A stretch of DNA of 64,000 nt from a virus: positions 58,513 to 122,512 of the IMG/VR virus record IMGVR_UViG_3300045107_000413; one strand, written 5' to 3'. A program made the translations under genes and the position numbers. Below are positions 30,730-38,972 of the stretch, in pieces. The notes beneath the pieces are model-generated. The model worked only from the letters and a program-made list of their open reading frames with translations, ran no database searches and was not told the DNA's origin. Position 1 is the stretch's first letter. Each line of letters starts with the position of its first letter.

Positions 30730-30905
30730 TAGCCATTTCCCCCATCCGTGATCATACTATTCTCATCCTTGTGTAATGGCTCACAGGACAGGAAAAGCCG
30801 GAGCAATGCCTGCTCAAACCGCTCACTACAGAGACGCTCTGGCGGTATCGGGTCATCCAGTGCATCATGGAGTTCCCGCAAAAGAGCTTTTCTCTTCTCA
30901 TCCAT
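30729..30905 (-). CDS. 58-residue helical protein
   Basis: ATG at 30905, four-base overlap with neighbour. Two helices (RKALLRELHDALDD, ERFEQALLRLFL). No function. Confidence 0.45.
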   Translation of the reverse strand: MDEKRKALLRELHDALDDPIPPERLCSERFEQALLRLFLSCEPLHKDENSMITDGGNG

Positions 30906-31326
30906 TGCTGGTACCCTCTGTACTTGCACTCTCACTCCCCTCCTTCTTCCCGTTCGTCTTTGCCGGCGTCGGGTCAACACTCTCCCCACTACCCGCATCA
31001 GCACTCACTGGCACACTTGCCGCCTCAGCACTCTCCAGCACGGCCTGCTCCGCTTCCGGTGGCTCGGTAGTGCTGGCAGGGGCAACGGCAGGAAGCTCCA
31101 CCGTCTCCTCGAACATGAGGCTGTCCTGTGGGTGTTCGGGGTAGAACATGCGCGGCTCACTAGGGAACTGGATGAGCAGAGCAAGCGGGTCAGGGTCATA
31201 GGCGCGGGATGGGTCAAGCCGAAACGCGCAGGAGTAGACTGGCATGCCGTCCACCTCGATGAGAGAGTGCGTAAGCATGCCCTGGAAATCAGATGCTTCA
31301 ATGATTTTCGGATTGTTCAGTGTCAT
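30898..31326 (-). CDS. 142-residue protein with acidic low-complexity tail
   Basis: N-terminal 80 residues fold (NNPKIIEASDFQGML, SCAFRLDPSRAYDPDPLALLIQFPSEPRMFYPE), followed by an Ala/Glu/Ser-rich tail. Overlaps neighbours by 4-8 bases. A phage structural-region protein of unknown function. Confidence 0.55.
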   Translation of the reverse strand: MTLNNPKIIEASDFQGMLTHSLIEVDGMPVYSCAFRLDPSRAYDPDPLALLIQFPSEPRMFYPEHPQDSLMFEETVELPAVAPASTTEPPEAEQAVLESAEAASVPVSADAGSGESVDPTPAKTNGKKEGSESASTEGTSNG

Positions 31327-31544
31327 GGGAATACCTCCATACTATCTTGTTCAGGACACTCATCGGATGCCTTCCGTGAATAGTGTGCAAGAAACCGCTC
31401 TGCTACCTGCATGCTCACTTCTCTTCCCCAGTCTTCCAGTTCCTCCCATGTCCAGAGAGGGGGAGCGCCAGGGCGCGGGACGGTCGCAAGAACCTCATTA
31501 TACAGATCATGCAGCACCTTGCCATGCATTTCACGCTCATCCAC
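31323..31544 (-). CDS. 73-residue helical protein
   Basis: ATG at 31544, coupling overlap at 31323. Contains TWEELEDWGREVSMQVAERF. No family. Confidence 0.48.
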   Translation of the reverse strand: MDEREMHGKVLHDLYNEVLATVPRPGAPPLWTWEELEDWGREVSMQVAERFLAHYSRKASDECPEQDSMEVFP

Positions 31545-31557
31545 GGTAATACCTCCA

Positions 31558-31710
31558 CTACTTTACAAACAACAAACGGATTGCGCTAATGACATGCTTC
31601 ATATCAGCTAGCATGGCGGCTTTCAAGCGCATACAGGCAGCTTGCAGGTCACGCACCGCGCCATTGAAGGTATGCGTTCGCAGATATGCCTCAATTTCCT
31701 CATCATTCAT
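31558..31710 (-). CDS. 50-residue helical protein
   Basis: ATG at 31710 overlaps the HslV-like gene's stop. Helical (NGAVRDLQAACMRLKAAMLADMK cut at neighbouring residues). No function. Confidence 0.42.
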   Translation of the reverse strand: MNDEEIEAYLRTHTFNGAVRDLQAACMRLKAAMLADMKHVISAIRLLFVK

Positions 31711-32263
31711 GCTTTGCCTCCAATGGTTCCAACACTTCCACATAAAACGGGCCGCGCACGCCCGCGCTATGCCGCTCTGCTCCAGCAAGGGCTAGCTCAA
31801 GCCGGATCAATGGCTTGAGGGTAGGGGTGGCATAGAGAACGCCGAGCGCCACATCTTCCCCACAGCCAACGGCATCATAGCCGTCAAGGGATTCTCCCAC
31901 CTGATAATCTGCATCAATGGTGAAGAGGTGGCCTGCAATGCCTACCAGGAAATGCCCCGCCGACTCCTGCTCATTGTTTTTCTGTGCGTAGCCGCCAGAT
32001 TTCAGGCATTCCCGCACCGCGTCAATGAAGGTGGTTGCCATGAAGCGTTCGAGGTCAACTGTACTGTCATATACTGGCGGCGTGAATGCAAAGCGGAGCA
32101 ATTGCAGCATTCTAAACGAGGTGGTCGCCCCGAAGAGATAGCCGCCATTGTGAAACACCTTCCTGTCTTTACGGATGGTGAGGCTATAGCCACCCACGCC
32201 CGCGCTATCACCGCCGATGTAGACACGCCCATCGTCATCGATTAGCCCAACAATACATGTCAT
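31703..32263 (-). CDS. HslV-like Ntn-hydrolase (proteasome-type peptidase)
   Basis: 186 residues. N-terminus MTCIVGLIDDDGRVYIGGDSAGV has the catalytic Thr after Met and an Asp 15 residues on, matching the HslV/proteasome beta Ntn pattern; later TIDADYQ and YDAVGCGEDVALGVL match the strand and Gly-rich elements near the C-terminus. In phages such enzymes occur without HslU. Role could be processing or degradation of capsid or host proteins. A missing Lys33 equivalent cannot be excluded. Confidence 0.72.
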   Translation of the reverse strand: MTCIVGLIDDDGRVYIGGDSAGVGGYSLTIRKDRKVFHNGGYLFGATTSFRMLQLLRFAFTPPVYDSTVDLERFMATTFIDAVRECLKSGGYAQKNNEQESAGHFLVGIAGHLFTIDADYQVGESLDGYDAVGCGEDVALGVLYATPTLKPLIRLELALAGAERHSAGVRGPFYVEVLEPLEAKHE

Positions 32264-32269
32264 ACGCTT

Positions 32270-32497
32270 CTAATTATCCTCTTCTATGGCAAAATACGTC
32301 ATCTCTCGATACAACGGTTCTCCCACCAGCATCTCCGTCCGTTCCCCTATCGGCACGACAATAGGAGACACTGGCATGATGTAGCCCTGCTGTGCCTGCA
32401 CTATCCGGCGTAAGACGAGCGTCACCGACGGCGGGAGGGGAATGCATTGCCCGTCTTCAGTGCGTAGGGCAAGGGTTTCTGGCAAGTTCAGCATCAT
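32270..32497 (-). CDS. 75-residue small protein
   Basis: ATGATG at 32497 after GAGGAA. Beta-rich (VTLVLRRIVQAQQGYIMPVSPIVV). Adjacent to the HslV-like gene. No family. Confidence 0.5.
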   Translation of the reverse strand: MMLNLPETLALRTEDGQCIPLPPSVTLVLRRIVQAQQGYIMPVSPIVVPIGERTEMLVGEPLYREMTYFAIEEDN

Positions 32498-32504
32498 TTT
32501 CCTC

Positions 32505-33179
32505 TTATACCTGAACGATATCATAGCCATGCGGACAGCCGCCGTGAGCGGGCATTTCGGGCAATTCCGACCATTGTGACAGGTCAAAAAGCTGCCCTGC
32601 CACCTCAGCACAGATATCATTGCTGGCGGTGTCGGGGCTACACAAGATGGCGTAGTCACCGCCTTGAATAACTTCCCCCGTCTCGCTATCTACGACATCT
32701 CCGCTCTCTACGTCCATGATAAACGCATCAGTCCCATCGTAGTTGCCCTGCCCGCACGTATAGTTTGCGACCTGTTTGCTCTTCCACAGAGCAAGCCCGC
32801 TCACAAATGCGCTTACCTTCCCCACCAGATCACGCACCGCCTCTCGCACACTGCCATAGAGATCAGCCCATCCCGCCGTAAGCAACCCCTTCTGCTGCTT
32901 CTCCACCTCTAATACCCGCTCTAAGAAATGCGAAAGAAGCGTCTGGTACGTCTCTGCAATGCTCTCTGCTGCCTTATGCGCTTGCTTTTGCGCCCGTTCA
33001 ATGTCACGCTGAGATGGCTCCCAGATGGGAAGGGCATGGACGGTGTGCTGTGCTTTCCGGTAGGCGCGCTGCATGGCAGAGAGGCGCGCCGTTGCCAGAT
33101 GACTGGCAAGGATGGTCACGTCCTGCTCGGTCATGGCATAGGCTTTCATGATAAGCGCAATCAAGGCAGCATCGGTCAT
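32505..33179 (-). CDS. MuF-like minor head protein (putative)
   Basis: 224 residues, long helices in the N-terminal 130 residues, then a compact C-terminus with CGQGNYDGTDAFIMD, a conserved Cys-rich pattern and a terminal HGGCPHGYDIVQV. A similar Cys-Pro-His end occurs in phage head morphogenesis proteins. Position between protease and portal fits. Assignment weak. Confidence 0.5.
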   Translation of the reverse strand: MTDAALIALIMKAYAMTEQDVTILASHLATARLSAMQRAYRKAQHTVHALPIWEPSQRDIERAQKQAHKAAESIAETYQTLLSHFLERVLEVEKQQKGLLTAGWADLYGSVREAVRDLVGKVSAFVSGLALWKSKQVANYTCGQGNYDGTDAFIMDVESGDVVDSETGEVIQGGDYAILCSPDTASNDICAEVAGQLFDLSQWSELPEMPAHGGCPHGYDIVQV

Positions 33180-33182
33180 GGG

Positions 33183-33434
33183 TTATGGCTCCAGTTCCCC
33201 TTCTGCAAACGCCTGCTGAAATGCCTCTTGCTCCTGTGCTGGCATTTCTATCACCTCAACACCCTCATCAGTACGCAGGGCAATGCCAATGCCATTCACA
33301 CCCTGCATATGCAGCATCCTCATCAGTTCAGTGATGGCTTGCCGGTCGAAGTTGCCCTGAAAGATGAGCAGATATTTCCTGTCAGGTTTCAGTTCAATGA
33401 CATTGGATACCGCCCGTAGTGGGTCGGTAGTCAT
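33183..33434 (-). CDS. 83-residue protein
   Basis: ATG at 33434. Beta strand series (YLLIFQGNFDRQ, GIGIALRTDEGVEVIEMP). No family recognised. Confidence 0.5.
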   Translation of the reverse strand: MTTDPLRAVSNVIELKPDRKYLLIFQGNFDRQAITELMRMLHMQGVNGIGIALRTDEGVEVIEMPAQEQEAFQQAFAEGELEP

Positions 33435-33442
33435 ATGCTCAC

Positions 33443-33856
33443 TCACTCCTGTTCTCCTTCCTCGCAGCCAAAGCCGCCCTCTTCTGTCTCCCCTGCTGCG
33501 TATTGCTGCTTTGCGACCTCGGCCAGTTGCGCCAGGCCCGCCTGCACATGGGGCTTGCTCCACGTCTCATCCCATGTCTGTTCCTCCTCTCGTACCAGCC
33601 GTTGCAGCGTCTCCCGCTCTGCCTCTAGCCATGCCAGCAGATTGAGGGCGGCTTGCGGGGAGAGGTCAAGGATGCGCGTGCGACGGGCATAAGCAGAGGC
33701 CGGAATGGTCAGTGTGACTTTCTGCCAGGAGCGCACGGTATGCGCGTCTCCATTGAACCTACCCCCATAATAGGCGTTATACTCGACTTCCAGGGGGCGT
33801 GTGTCATCACTGATGCGCGTCGTTTTGTGGTCAATCTCCTGCTGTAGCGGGATCAT
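33443..33856 (-). CDS. 137-residue uncharacterised protein
   Basis: Beta-rich N-terminal 60 residues (TRPLEVEYNAYYGGRF), then helices (LSPQAALNLLAWLEAERETLQRL) and an acidic Cys-containing end. Small phage protein, no function. Confidence 0.52.
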   Translation of the reverse strand: MIPLQQEIDHKTTRISDDTRPLEVEYNAYYGGRFNGDAHTVRSWQKVTLTIPASAYARRTRILDLSPQAALNLLAWLEAERETLQRLVREEEQTWDETWSKPHVQAGLAQLAEVAKQQYAAGETEEGGFGCEEGEQE

Positions 33857-33868
33857 GCTGCCTCCCTA

Positions 33869-34153
33869 CTATAGCCGTGTATCAGGGGAAGTCAGCACGT
33901 TGTCAATAGCCTGACATAAGGCATCTACCAATGCCAACTCATGCGCTGAGAGTTCCTGTTGCTCTGCGGGCAAGGAGAGCGAGAAGGTGACAACGACGCG
34001 CTTACTCACCTCCCCGTCACGCAGGGAATGTACACCCCGCCCCACCGCACCGACAAGGCGCATAGCTGAGGCTGTCTCTGTGGAAAAAGCGGTAGAGAGC
34101 CGCTCAATCTCTGCCTGTAGTTCATCTAGCCGTGTGGTTGCTTTCATGTCCAT
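33869..34153 (-). CDS. 94-residue coiled protein
   Basis: Helical start (ATTRLDELQAEIERLSTAF) then VVVTFSLSLPAEQQEL and LVDALCQAIDNVL. Just upstream of the portal's 3' end, sharing the operon. No family. Confidence 0.5.
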   Translation of the reverse strand: MDMKATTRLDELQAEIERLSTAFSTETASAMRLVGAVGRGVHSLRDGEVSKRVVVTFSLSLPAEQQELSAHELALVDALCQAIDNVLTSPDTRL

Positions 34154-34155
34154 GC

Positions 34156-36231
34156 CTATGCTCCTTCTTGCTCTTTCAAGGCGTGCGCCCCGCGCCGTTC
34201 CACATCTCCAAACAAGGCTTTGATCGTCGCTTCAAGCTGCGCCCGCGCCGCCAGTTCCTCACTGCTGCGCCGGTGTTGTGCTGCTCCTTCCTGTGGCACG
34301 GCGCGCCCATCAGCTTTTGCCAGGTGCGCGGGCGACCAGGCGACACCGGGGCGGCGCAGGTCATACGCACTTCTCGTATACGAACGCTTGAGCAGGGCCT
34401 TTGCTGTGCTTTCTGCGCCAGCCTCACCAGATGGGCTACTTCCCGCCTCACCCCCGCCTGTTGCGCTGCCTGTCGCGTCTGCCTGCGCGGCGGAGGTAGC
34501 GGCTCCATCATCGGACTTGCCCATGTCATCATCACTGGCGTCATCACTGCTAATGCCCTCGTCGCTATCTGCGTCGATGCCACCGGAGGCGTCCTGTGTG
34601 CCAACGGGCGGGGCATAGGCACCGTAATCTCCGTCATAGGAAAGCCAGGGAATTGGGCCATTCTTCGAGGGGACGTAGTAGGTGTTGCCGCCAGGAACGG
34701 GTTCCTCCCCGCGCATGAGCAGCATTTGATTAAGCGTCGCGGCAGGAAGGCCCGCCAATCCGTCTTTGGCAATCGCCATATCACGCTCAAAATGCATGCG
34801 CCGTGCGACTTCCGAGACCTCTGGGAAGACGATGCGCAAATTGAGGCTATCAATCCCCTGTCGCCACGCCGGGCCGTATTTACGCGGCGCAAAGTCGGAG
34901 AGCAATTCCAGGTTGAGATAGACTTCAATCAAGAGCAGCAGGGGGATGTAGCCCTTGTCATTGGAGATTTCCTGCTGCGTCTGCGCGGTGGCCCGGTTGA
35001 CGTCCCCGACAAAGCTGAGATCAGCCAGCGTCAGGCCGAAACACGAGGTGATCTTGTGTACCATGTACTCCTGGTAACTCATGAAGAGTTGGTCGCTCAT
35101 GGAATAGATGACGGGCAGCACCTGCGCCGCCTGCGGCCCGCCTAAAAACATCAGTTCGCGCCGCCCGGCAATCTCGCTTTCATAGATGCTCTGCAATTGC
35201 CGGATTTGCTGCGTCGAGGCACCGGGCAGGTTGACGATATTAGGCGGCGGCTTGTCATCCACCATGCGCATGGCCCGCTCGGTGGCTTTCAGGTCGCTCA
35301 CAATCGTATCGGCCAGCACCTGTACCGGGCCTAACCCGAAGCGGTAAGACGTGGGGTCATTGAAGGCCACAATCGCCTCGTCATTGCGTAGAGGGACTTT
35401 CTTGCCAAGCCCGCTATAGCCCGGCTCCTGGTAGAGATAGCGCGGCTCGGCAGGGTCGCCTGACCAGGCCGGGTAAATCTTGATGTTGGCGGCGTCCTCA
35501 CAGTAGATGGCCTGCGGTACCCGTCCCTTGAGCGTCATGCTCTTGGTGAGGCACCCTTGCCCAAGTGTCAAGAGGTCGCGCACGAACTCCCCGATCAGCA
35601 TCGGCCACGTATCCCTGACCTCATTGGGCTGGTCAAGGAGCGCCTGTACCTGCTTCAGCACCGCCTTGTTGTAGGGCTTGCGCTCATCGGCGGGTAGCAC
35701 CGCCAGGTCAGCACGCGCGACTTTGCGGGAGAGAAAGTTGAGCGCGGAATTCACCCAGACATCCCCCTCTGACCAATCTCGCAGGCGCCGCGCATTGTTG
35801 ACACCGACAGGGTTGTTCTTATCCGTCTCAGTACCCGCCCAACCGGAAAGCGTGCCTTGATTGCCTCCCCGGCTCCCGCCTGTGGGGCTGGCAAGGGTCA
35901 CATCAGGGCTGCGTAGGGCCGCTTGCCGCAGTTCTTCACGGGAGGCAATGTCTTGCAGGTAGTGCGCCAGTTGCGGGTACTGATGCAGGAGCCGCGAGGC
36001 ATAGGTGAGGTCAGGCAGCGCGGGCGTCTTTGTGCTGAGGGCGCGTTCGTCGGCGGCGCGCTGGGCAAGGGCAAGCGCACGTGTCAACTCTAGCCAGCCT
36101 GTGCGCAGCGCCGCGTCGTCATAGAGGGTCTGCCAGTTGACTTCTCCCCCACCGGAGGATGGCGCAATCGCTGGTTGCTGTGCCTGTCTTCGCTGCTGCT
36201 GTTTGCCCCTACGGGCATGTTTGCCGCCCAT
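34156..36231 (-). CDS. portal protein
   Basis: 691 residues. The core (about residues 150-510) has typical phage portal features: an N-terminal wing (LRDWSEGDVWVNSALNFLSRKVARADL), FVRDLLTLGQGCLTK, the crown/clip (SYRFGLGPVQVLADTIVSDL), a helical stem (QQIRQLQSIYESEIAGRRELMFLGGPQ) and a long C-terminal Ala/Gly/Asp-rich tail of 150 residues (DSDEGISSDDASDDDM), which is disordered. Twelve copies would form the head-tail gate. It follows terL on the same strand, with three small genes in between. Confidence 0.88.
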   Translation of the reverse strand: MGGKHARRGKQQQRRQAQQPAIAPSSGGGEVNWQTLYDDAALRTGWLELTRALALAQRAADERALSTKTPALPDLTYASRLLHQYPQLAHYLQDIASREELRQAALRSPDVTLASPTGGSRGGNQGTLSGWAGTETDKNNPVGVNNARRLRDWSEGDVWVNSALNFLSRKVARADLAVLPADERKPYNKAVLKQVQALLDQPNEVRDTWPMLIGEFVRDLLTLGQGCLTKSMTLKGRVPQAIYCEDAANIKIYPAWSGDPAEPRYLYQEPGYSGLGKKVPLRNDEAIVAFNDPTSYRFGLGPVQVLADTIVSDLKATERAMRMVDDKPPPNIVNLPGASTQQIRQLQSIYESEIAGRRELMFLGGPQAAQVLPVIYSMSDQLFMSYQEYMVHKITSCFGLTLADLSFVGDVNRATAQTQQEISNDKGYIPLLLLIEVYLNLELLSDFAPRKYGPAWRQGIDSLNLRIVFPEVSEVARRMHFERDMAIAKDGLAGLPAATLNQMLLMRGEEPVPGGNTYYVPSKNGPIPWLSYDGDYGAYAPPVGTQDASGGIDADSDEGISSDDASDDDMGKSDDGAATSAAQADATGSATGGGEAGSSPSGEAGAESTAKALLKRSYTRSAYDLRRPGVAWSPAHLAKADGRAVPQEGAAQHRRSSEELAARAQLEATIKALFGDVERRGAHALKEQEGA

Positions 36232-36430
36232 TGTCCACCTCTTCCACTTTCCATGCCCCTGATTGCACGTGCTTCAGGGTCTGGATGAGTGCGGGTATCG
36301 CTTCCCTGTCAATCAGTGTATTGCCGCCCGTATCATCACGCAGGGTAATAAGCCCATCGTCGTATTCGGGCGGGACATCCTCCACCACAACCCAGAATGA
36401 CGGGTTGACCTCAAGGATAACCTCACTCAT
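36209..36430 (-). CDS. 73-residue protein
   Basis: ATG at 36430. Short beta/alpha protein (SEVILEVNPSFWVVVEDVPPEYDD) overlapping the portal start by 22 bases. No family. Confidence 0.48.
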   Translation of the reverse strand: MSEVILEVNPSFWVVVEDVPPEYDDGLITLRDDTGGNTLIDREAIPALIQTLKHVQSGAWKVEEVDNGRQTCP

Positions 36431-36773
36431 GGTCATGCTCTCCTAGATAGGAACGCCACTCAAAGGCGGCATTTTCGAGATGCCCCATTGCCTCAAGTAA
36501 CTCCTGCGCCCCGTGCAGGATGTCCCAGTACCGCGCCCCATCCGGGCCAATCTCTTCCATGACTGCCGCAGTGCGCAGGAACGCATCGTGCAGGGGATGG
36601 AGCAACTGCTCAAAGGCATCAGGGTCACGGGGTAGTGCTAGCATGCCTGCCGCCCCTTCAAGTGTTGCCCCTGGCGCTTTATCTCCCGCCACTACCTGGG
36701 TAGCATTGCCACTCTTTTCCCATTGCAGGGGAGCGATGGGCATATCCTGTATATCCATTCTATCCTCATCCAT
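36423..36773 (-). CDS. 116-residue helical protein
   Basis: Start at 36773 or 36758. Helices (DAFLRTAAVMEEIGPDGARYWDILHGAQELLEAM). Overlaps neighbours. No family. Confidence 0.5.
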   Translation of the reverse strand: MDEDRMDIQDMPIAPLQWEKSGNATQVVAGDKAPGATLEGAAGMLALPRDPDAFEQLLHPLHDAFLRTAAVMEEIGPDGARYWDILHGAQELLEAMGHLENAAFEWRSYLGEHDHE

Positions 36774-36972
36774 ACTTGTTAATCACACTTGCCCCGCCAG
36801 TCCGCTCACAGGTATGCCGAAACGTGCCTCTGGCCTGTACGGGGAGCCAGTAGGTGCGGTGGCAGGAGAGGCACGTGGTCTCGATAGCGATAATGCGCCC
36901 GCCCTGCATCTGCACCCGACTCTTGCCAATCATGGTGATGGTGATAGCGTCTTTATTCTGCTCAGTGTCCAT
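36766..36972 (-). CDS. 68-residue zinc-finger-like protein
   Basis: TTCLSCHRTYWLPV and FRHTCERT provide Cys/His zinc ligands. Overlaps terL by 11 bases. Common phage small protein shape. Confidence 0.55.
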   Translation of the reverse strand: MDTEQNKDAITITMIGKSRVQMQGGRIIAIETTCLSCHRTYWLPVQARGTFRHTCERTGGASVINKYG

Positions 36973-38395
36973 AGTAGGTTCCTCCCTGTATTTGACGCAA
37001 TACCCGTGAGAGTTGCGCCTGTCGCTCGGCTATGCGCTGCCCTTCCTCATCATCAGGTGTCTCGTGCATGGGGGGAAGCGTCTCTGTGGCATGAGAAGAG
37101 GCGGAGACGAGGGCAATCTCTGTCCCGGCAATAGCCAGTTCTGTGATTGCCCACACCAGCGCGTCCATGCGGTTGGGGGAGGGCTTGCCAACTTCCCAGG
37201 TACATTGTTCGTCCTCTAAATAGGGCAAGTTACCCACGTGATGCGCCCTGTTCTGCTCATAGAGCGCCACGACAGGTTCTGCGCGCAGGTGCTTGCCCCG
37301 ACTGGCGTGTACGGACTTGTAGGAGACGCTCTCATCAATAGTACGCAGCACGGTTTCTATCAGGTCGCCCCCGTTGTTAGCTTCCCCTACGACGCGGTCG
37401 GCCTTGAAGAGATAATAGGCTGTGATGACCGCCTGCGCCCAATCGAGGGGCGAGCCTTTGAGGGTGTAGTCGGCCAGCACATAGGCATGCCCATCGGTGC
37501 CTTTACCTGCGACCACGATACCTATCTCATCGGAGCCTTCATTGTTCGTGACCGCCGGGTCAACGCCAACGACGATGCGTACCAACTCAGGAGCTTTGAC
37601 GACTCGTGTACGCTCTAAGAGATCACGGTTCCAGAGCGCGCCCTCGACATCTTCTAAGAGTTCCGCGAGTAATTCTTGTCGTCCAATCCGCGTCCCAGAG
37701 TACCTTCCTACAACTTGCTCTAAGAAGGTGGGGGCAAGGTTCTCCTCATTTTCATAGGTTGTCCCGTGTGTCACATGCGTTGTTTTGTGTGAGAGGAGAC
37801 GCTTGATGAGTTTCGTGACTTTGGGCGTCGTGGTCGCGCATACCTGCGGGTTATCCCCTAAGCGCAGCCCGAACATGGCCTGATCCCATGCATCTTCATA
37901 TTGCCACGCCCCTGGCTCATCGGCCCAGAGCTTTTCATGCTGCGGGCCGCGCAGGGAGTCTGGCTCATCGGCGCTATAGGTGGTCGCCTGCGCCCCGTTG
38001 GGCCAGACGAGGCGGCGGCGTGACGGTTGGTAGGTAGGCCGTTCCCAGACAGGAGAGATCGCCAGGATACCGGACTCACCCTCTACCATGACATCGCGCA
38101 CGTCAGCGGCGGTACGCCCGATGAGTCCAAGCCTGCTGTACGTGCGGGCCTGCTTGCGCATCCATTCCGCGCCGCTTCTCGTCTTGCCAAACCCACGCCC
38201 GGCCATAATCAGCCACGTTGTCCATTGCCCTGCGGGTTCCAGTTGCTTCTCTCTTGCCCATGCTTCCCAGAGATAGCGCAGTTGCAGGGCCTCGGCATCC
38301 GTTAGCGTCCGCACAAACGCGGCTTTCTGCGTGCGAGAGAGGCGAGCAAAAGCCCGCGCTGCTGAGAAATCCAGTACCTCACTCTTTGCGGGCAT
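36962..38395 (-). CDS. terL: terminase large subunit
   Basis: 477 residues, ATG at 38395. Walker A AGRGFGKTRSGAEW (residues 65-78), Walker B-like EKLWADEPGAW, motif III, then the RNase H-like nuclease with GVDPA, NGGD and NRMDALVWA (three acidic sites). It packages phage DNA into proheads by ATP hydrolysis and cuts concatemers. Immediately downstream of terS. Normal length. Confidence 0.94.
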   Translation of the reverse strand: MPAKSEVLDFSAARAFARLSRTQKAAFVRTLTDAEALQLRYLWEAWAREKQLEPAGQWTTWLIMAGRGFGKTRSGAEWMRKQARTYSRLGLIGRTAADVRDVMVEGESGILAISPVWERPTYQPSRRRLVWPNGAQATTYSADEPDSLRGPQHEKLWADEPGAWQYEDAWDQAMFGLRLGDNPQVCATTTPKVTKLIKRLLSHKTTHVTHGTTYENEENLAPTFLEQVVGRYSGTRIGRQELLAELLEDVEGALWNRDLLERTRVVKAPELVRIVVGVDPAVTNNEGSDEIGIVVAGKGTDGHAYVLADYTLKGSPLDWAQAVITAYYLFKADRVVGEANNGGDLIETVLRTIDESVSYKSVHASRGKHLRAEPVVALYEQNRAHHVGNLPYLEDEQCTWEVGKPSPNRMDALVWAITELAIAGTEIALVSASSHATETLPPMHETPDDEEGQRIAERQAQLSRVLRQIQGGTYYGH

Positions 38396-38972
38396 GATCT
38401 TCTTGCTCCTGTGGCAGTGCGGTGAGTTTGTTGAGTAGTGCGTCACGCGCCCCGTTCACGTCAATGCTGCCGCTATGCTCAATCTGCTGCTTCTCACGGT
38501 ACTCCGGGAAGTGCTTTTTGATGAGCATGGCGAGCAGGTTATCTGACACCACGCGCTCCATCATGGGTTTTGTGCGGCGCATCACGGGATTGCCCTTGCT
38601 ATCAATGACCGGCTCACCTGTTTTGCTATTGGTGACTGGCACCTCTTCCCACACGATGCGGCCCATGCTGATGACGGGCCGCTCATACCCCTCCATCGCG
38701 CGCTTGCGGAACTCAGCCAGCGCCAGATCAGCAAAGTCGCGCTCGGCCTGATGTACGGCAAAACTGAACTGTTCGTCCTGCTCCATCCAGATGTAGTAGG
38801 TGCTTCTATCGATGTTCGCGCGGCGGCAGGAGAGCATGATGTTGCCGTTCAGGCGGTAGGCTTCAATGAAGGTTTCTTGTGCAAGGCGGCGTTCGGCTTT
38901 CGTCAGGTGCCTGCCACTCCTACGACTGGATGTGCGCGTAAAGGATGTTGGGCTGTTGACCTTTTCAGACAT
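38379..38972 (-). CDS. terS: terminase small subunit
   Basis: 197 residues. N-terminal HTH (LAQETFIEAYRLNGNIMLSCRRANIDRSTYYIWMEQDEQF), then FADLALAEFRKRAMEG and a C-terminal helical DNA-recognition/oligomer part. It recognises the packaging site. Overlaps terL by 17 bases. Confidence 0.85.
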   Translation of the reverse strand: MSEKVNSPTSFTRTSSRRSGRHLTKAERRLAQETFIEAYRLNGNIMLSCRRANIDRSTYYIWMEQDEQFSFAVHQAERDFADLALAEFRKRAMEGYERPVISMGRIVWEEVPVTNSKTGEPVIDSKGNPVMRRTKPMMERVVSDNLLAMLIKKHFPEYREKQQIEHSGSIDVNGARDALLNKLTALPQEQEDHARKE

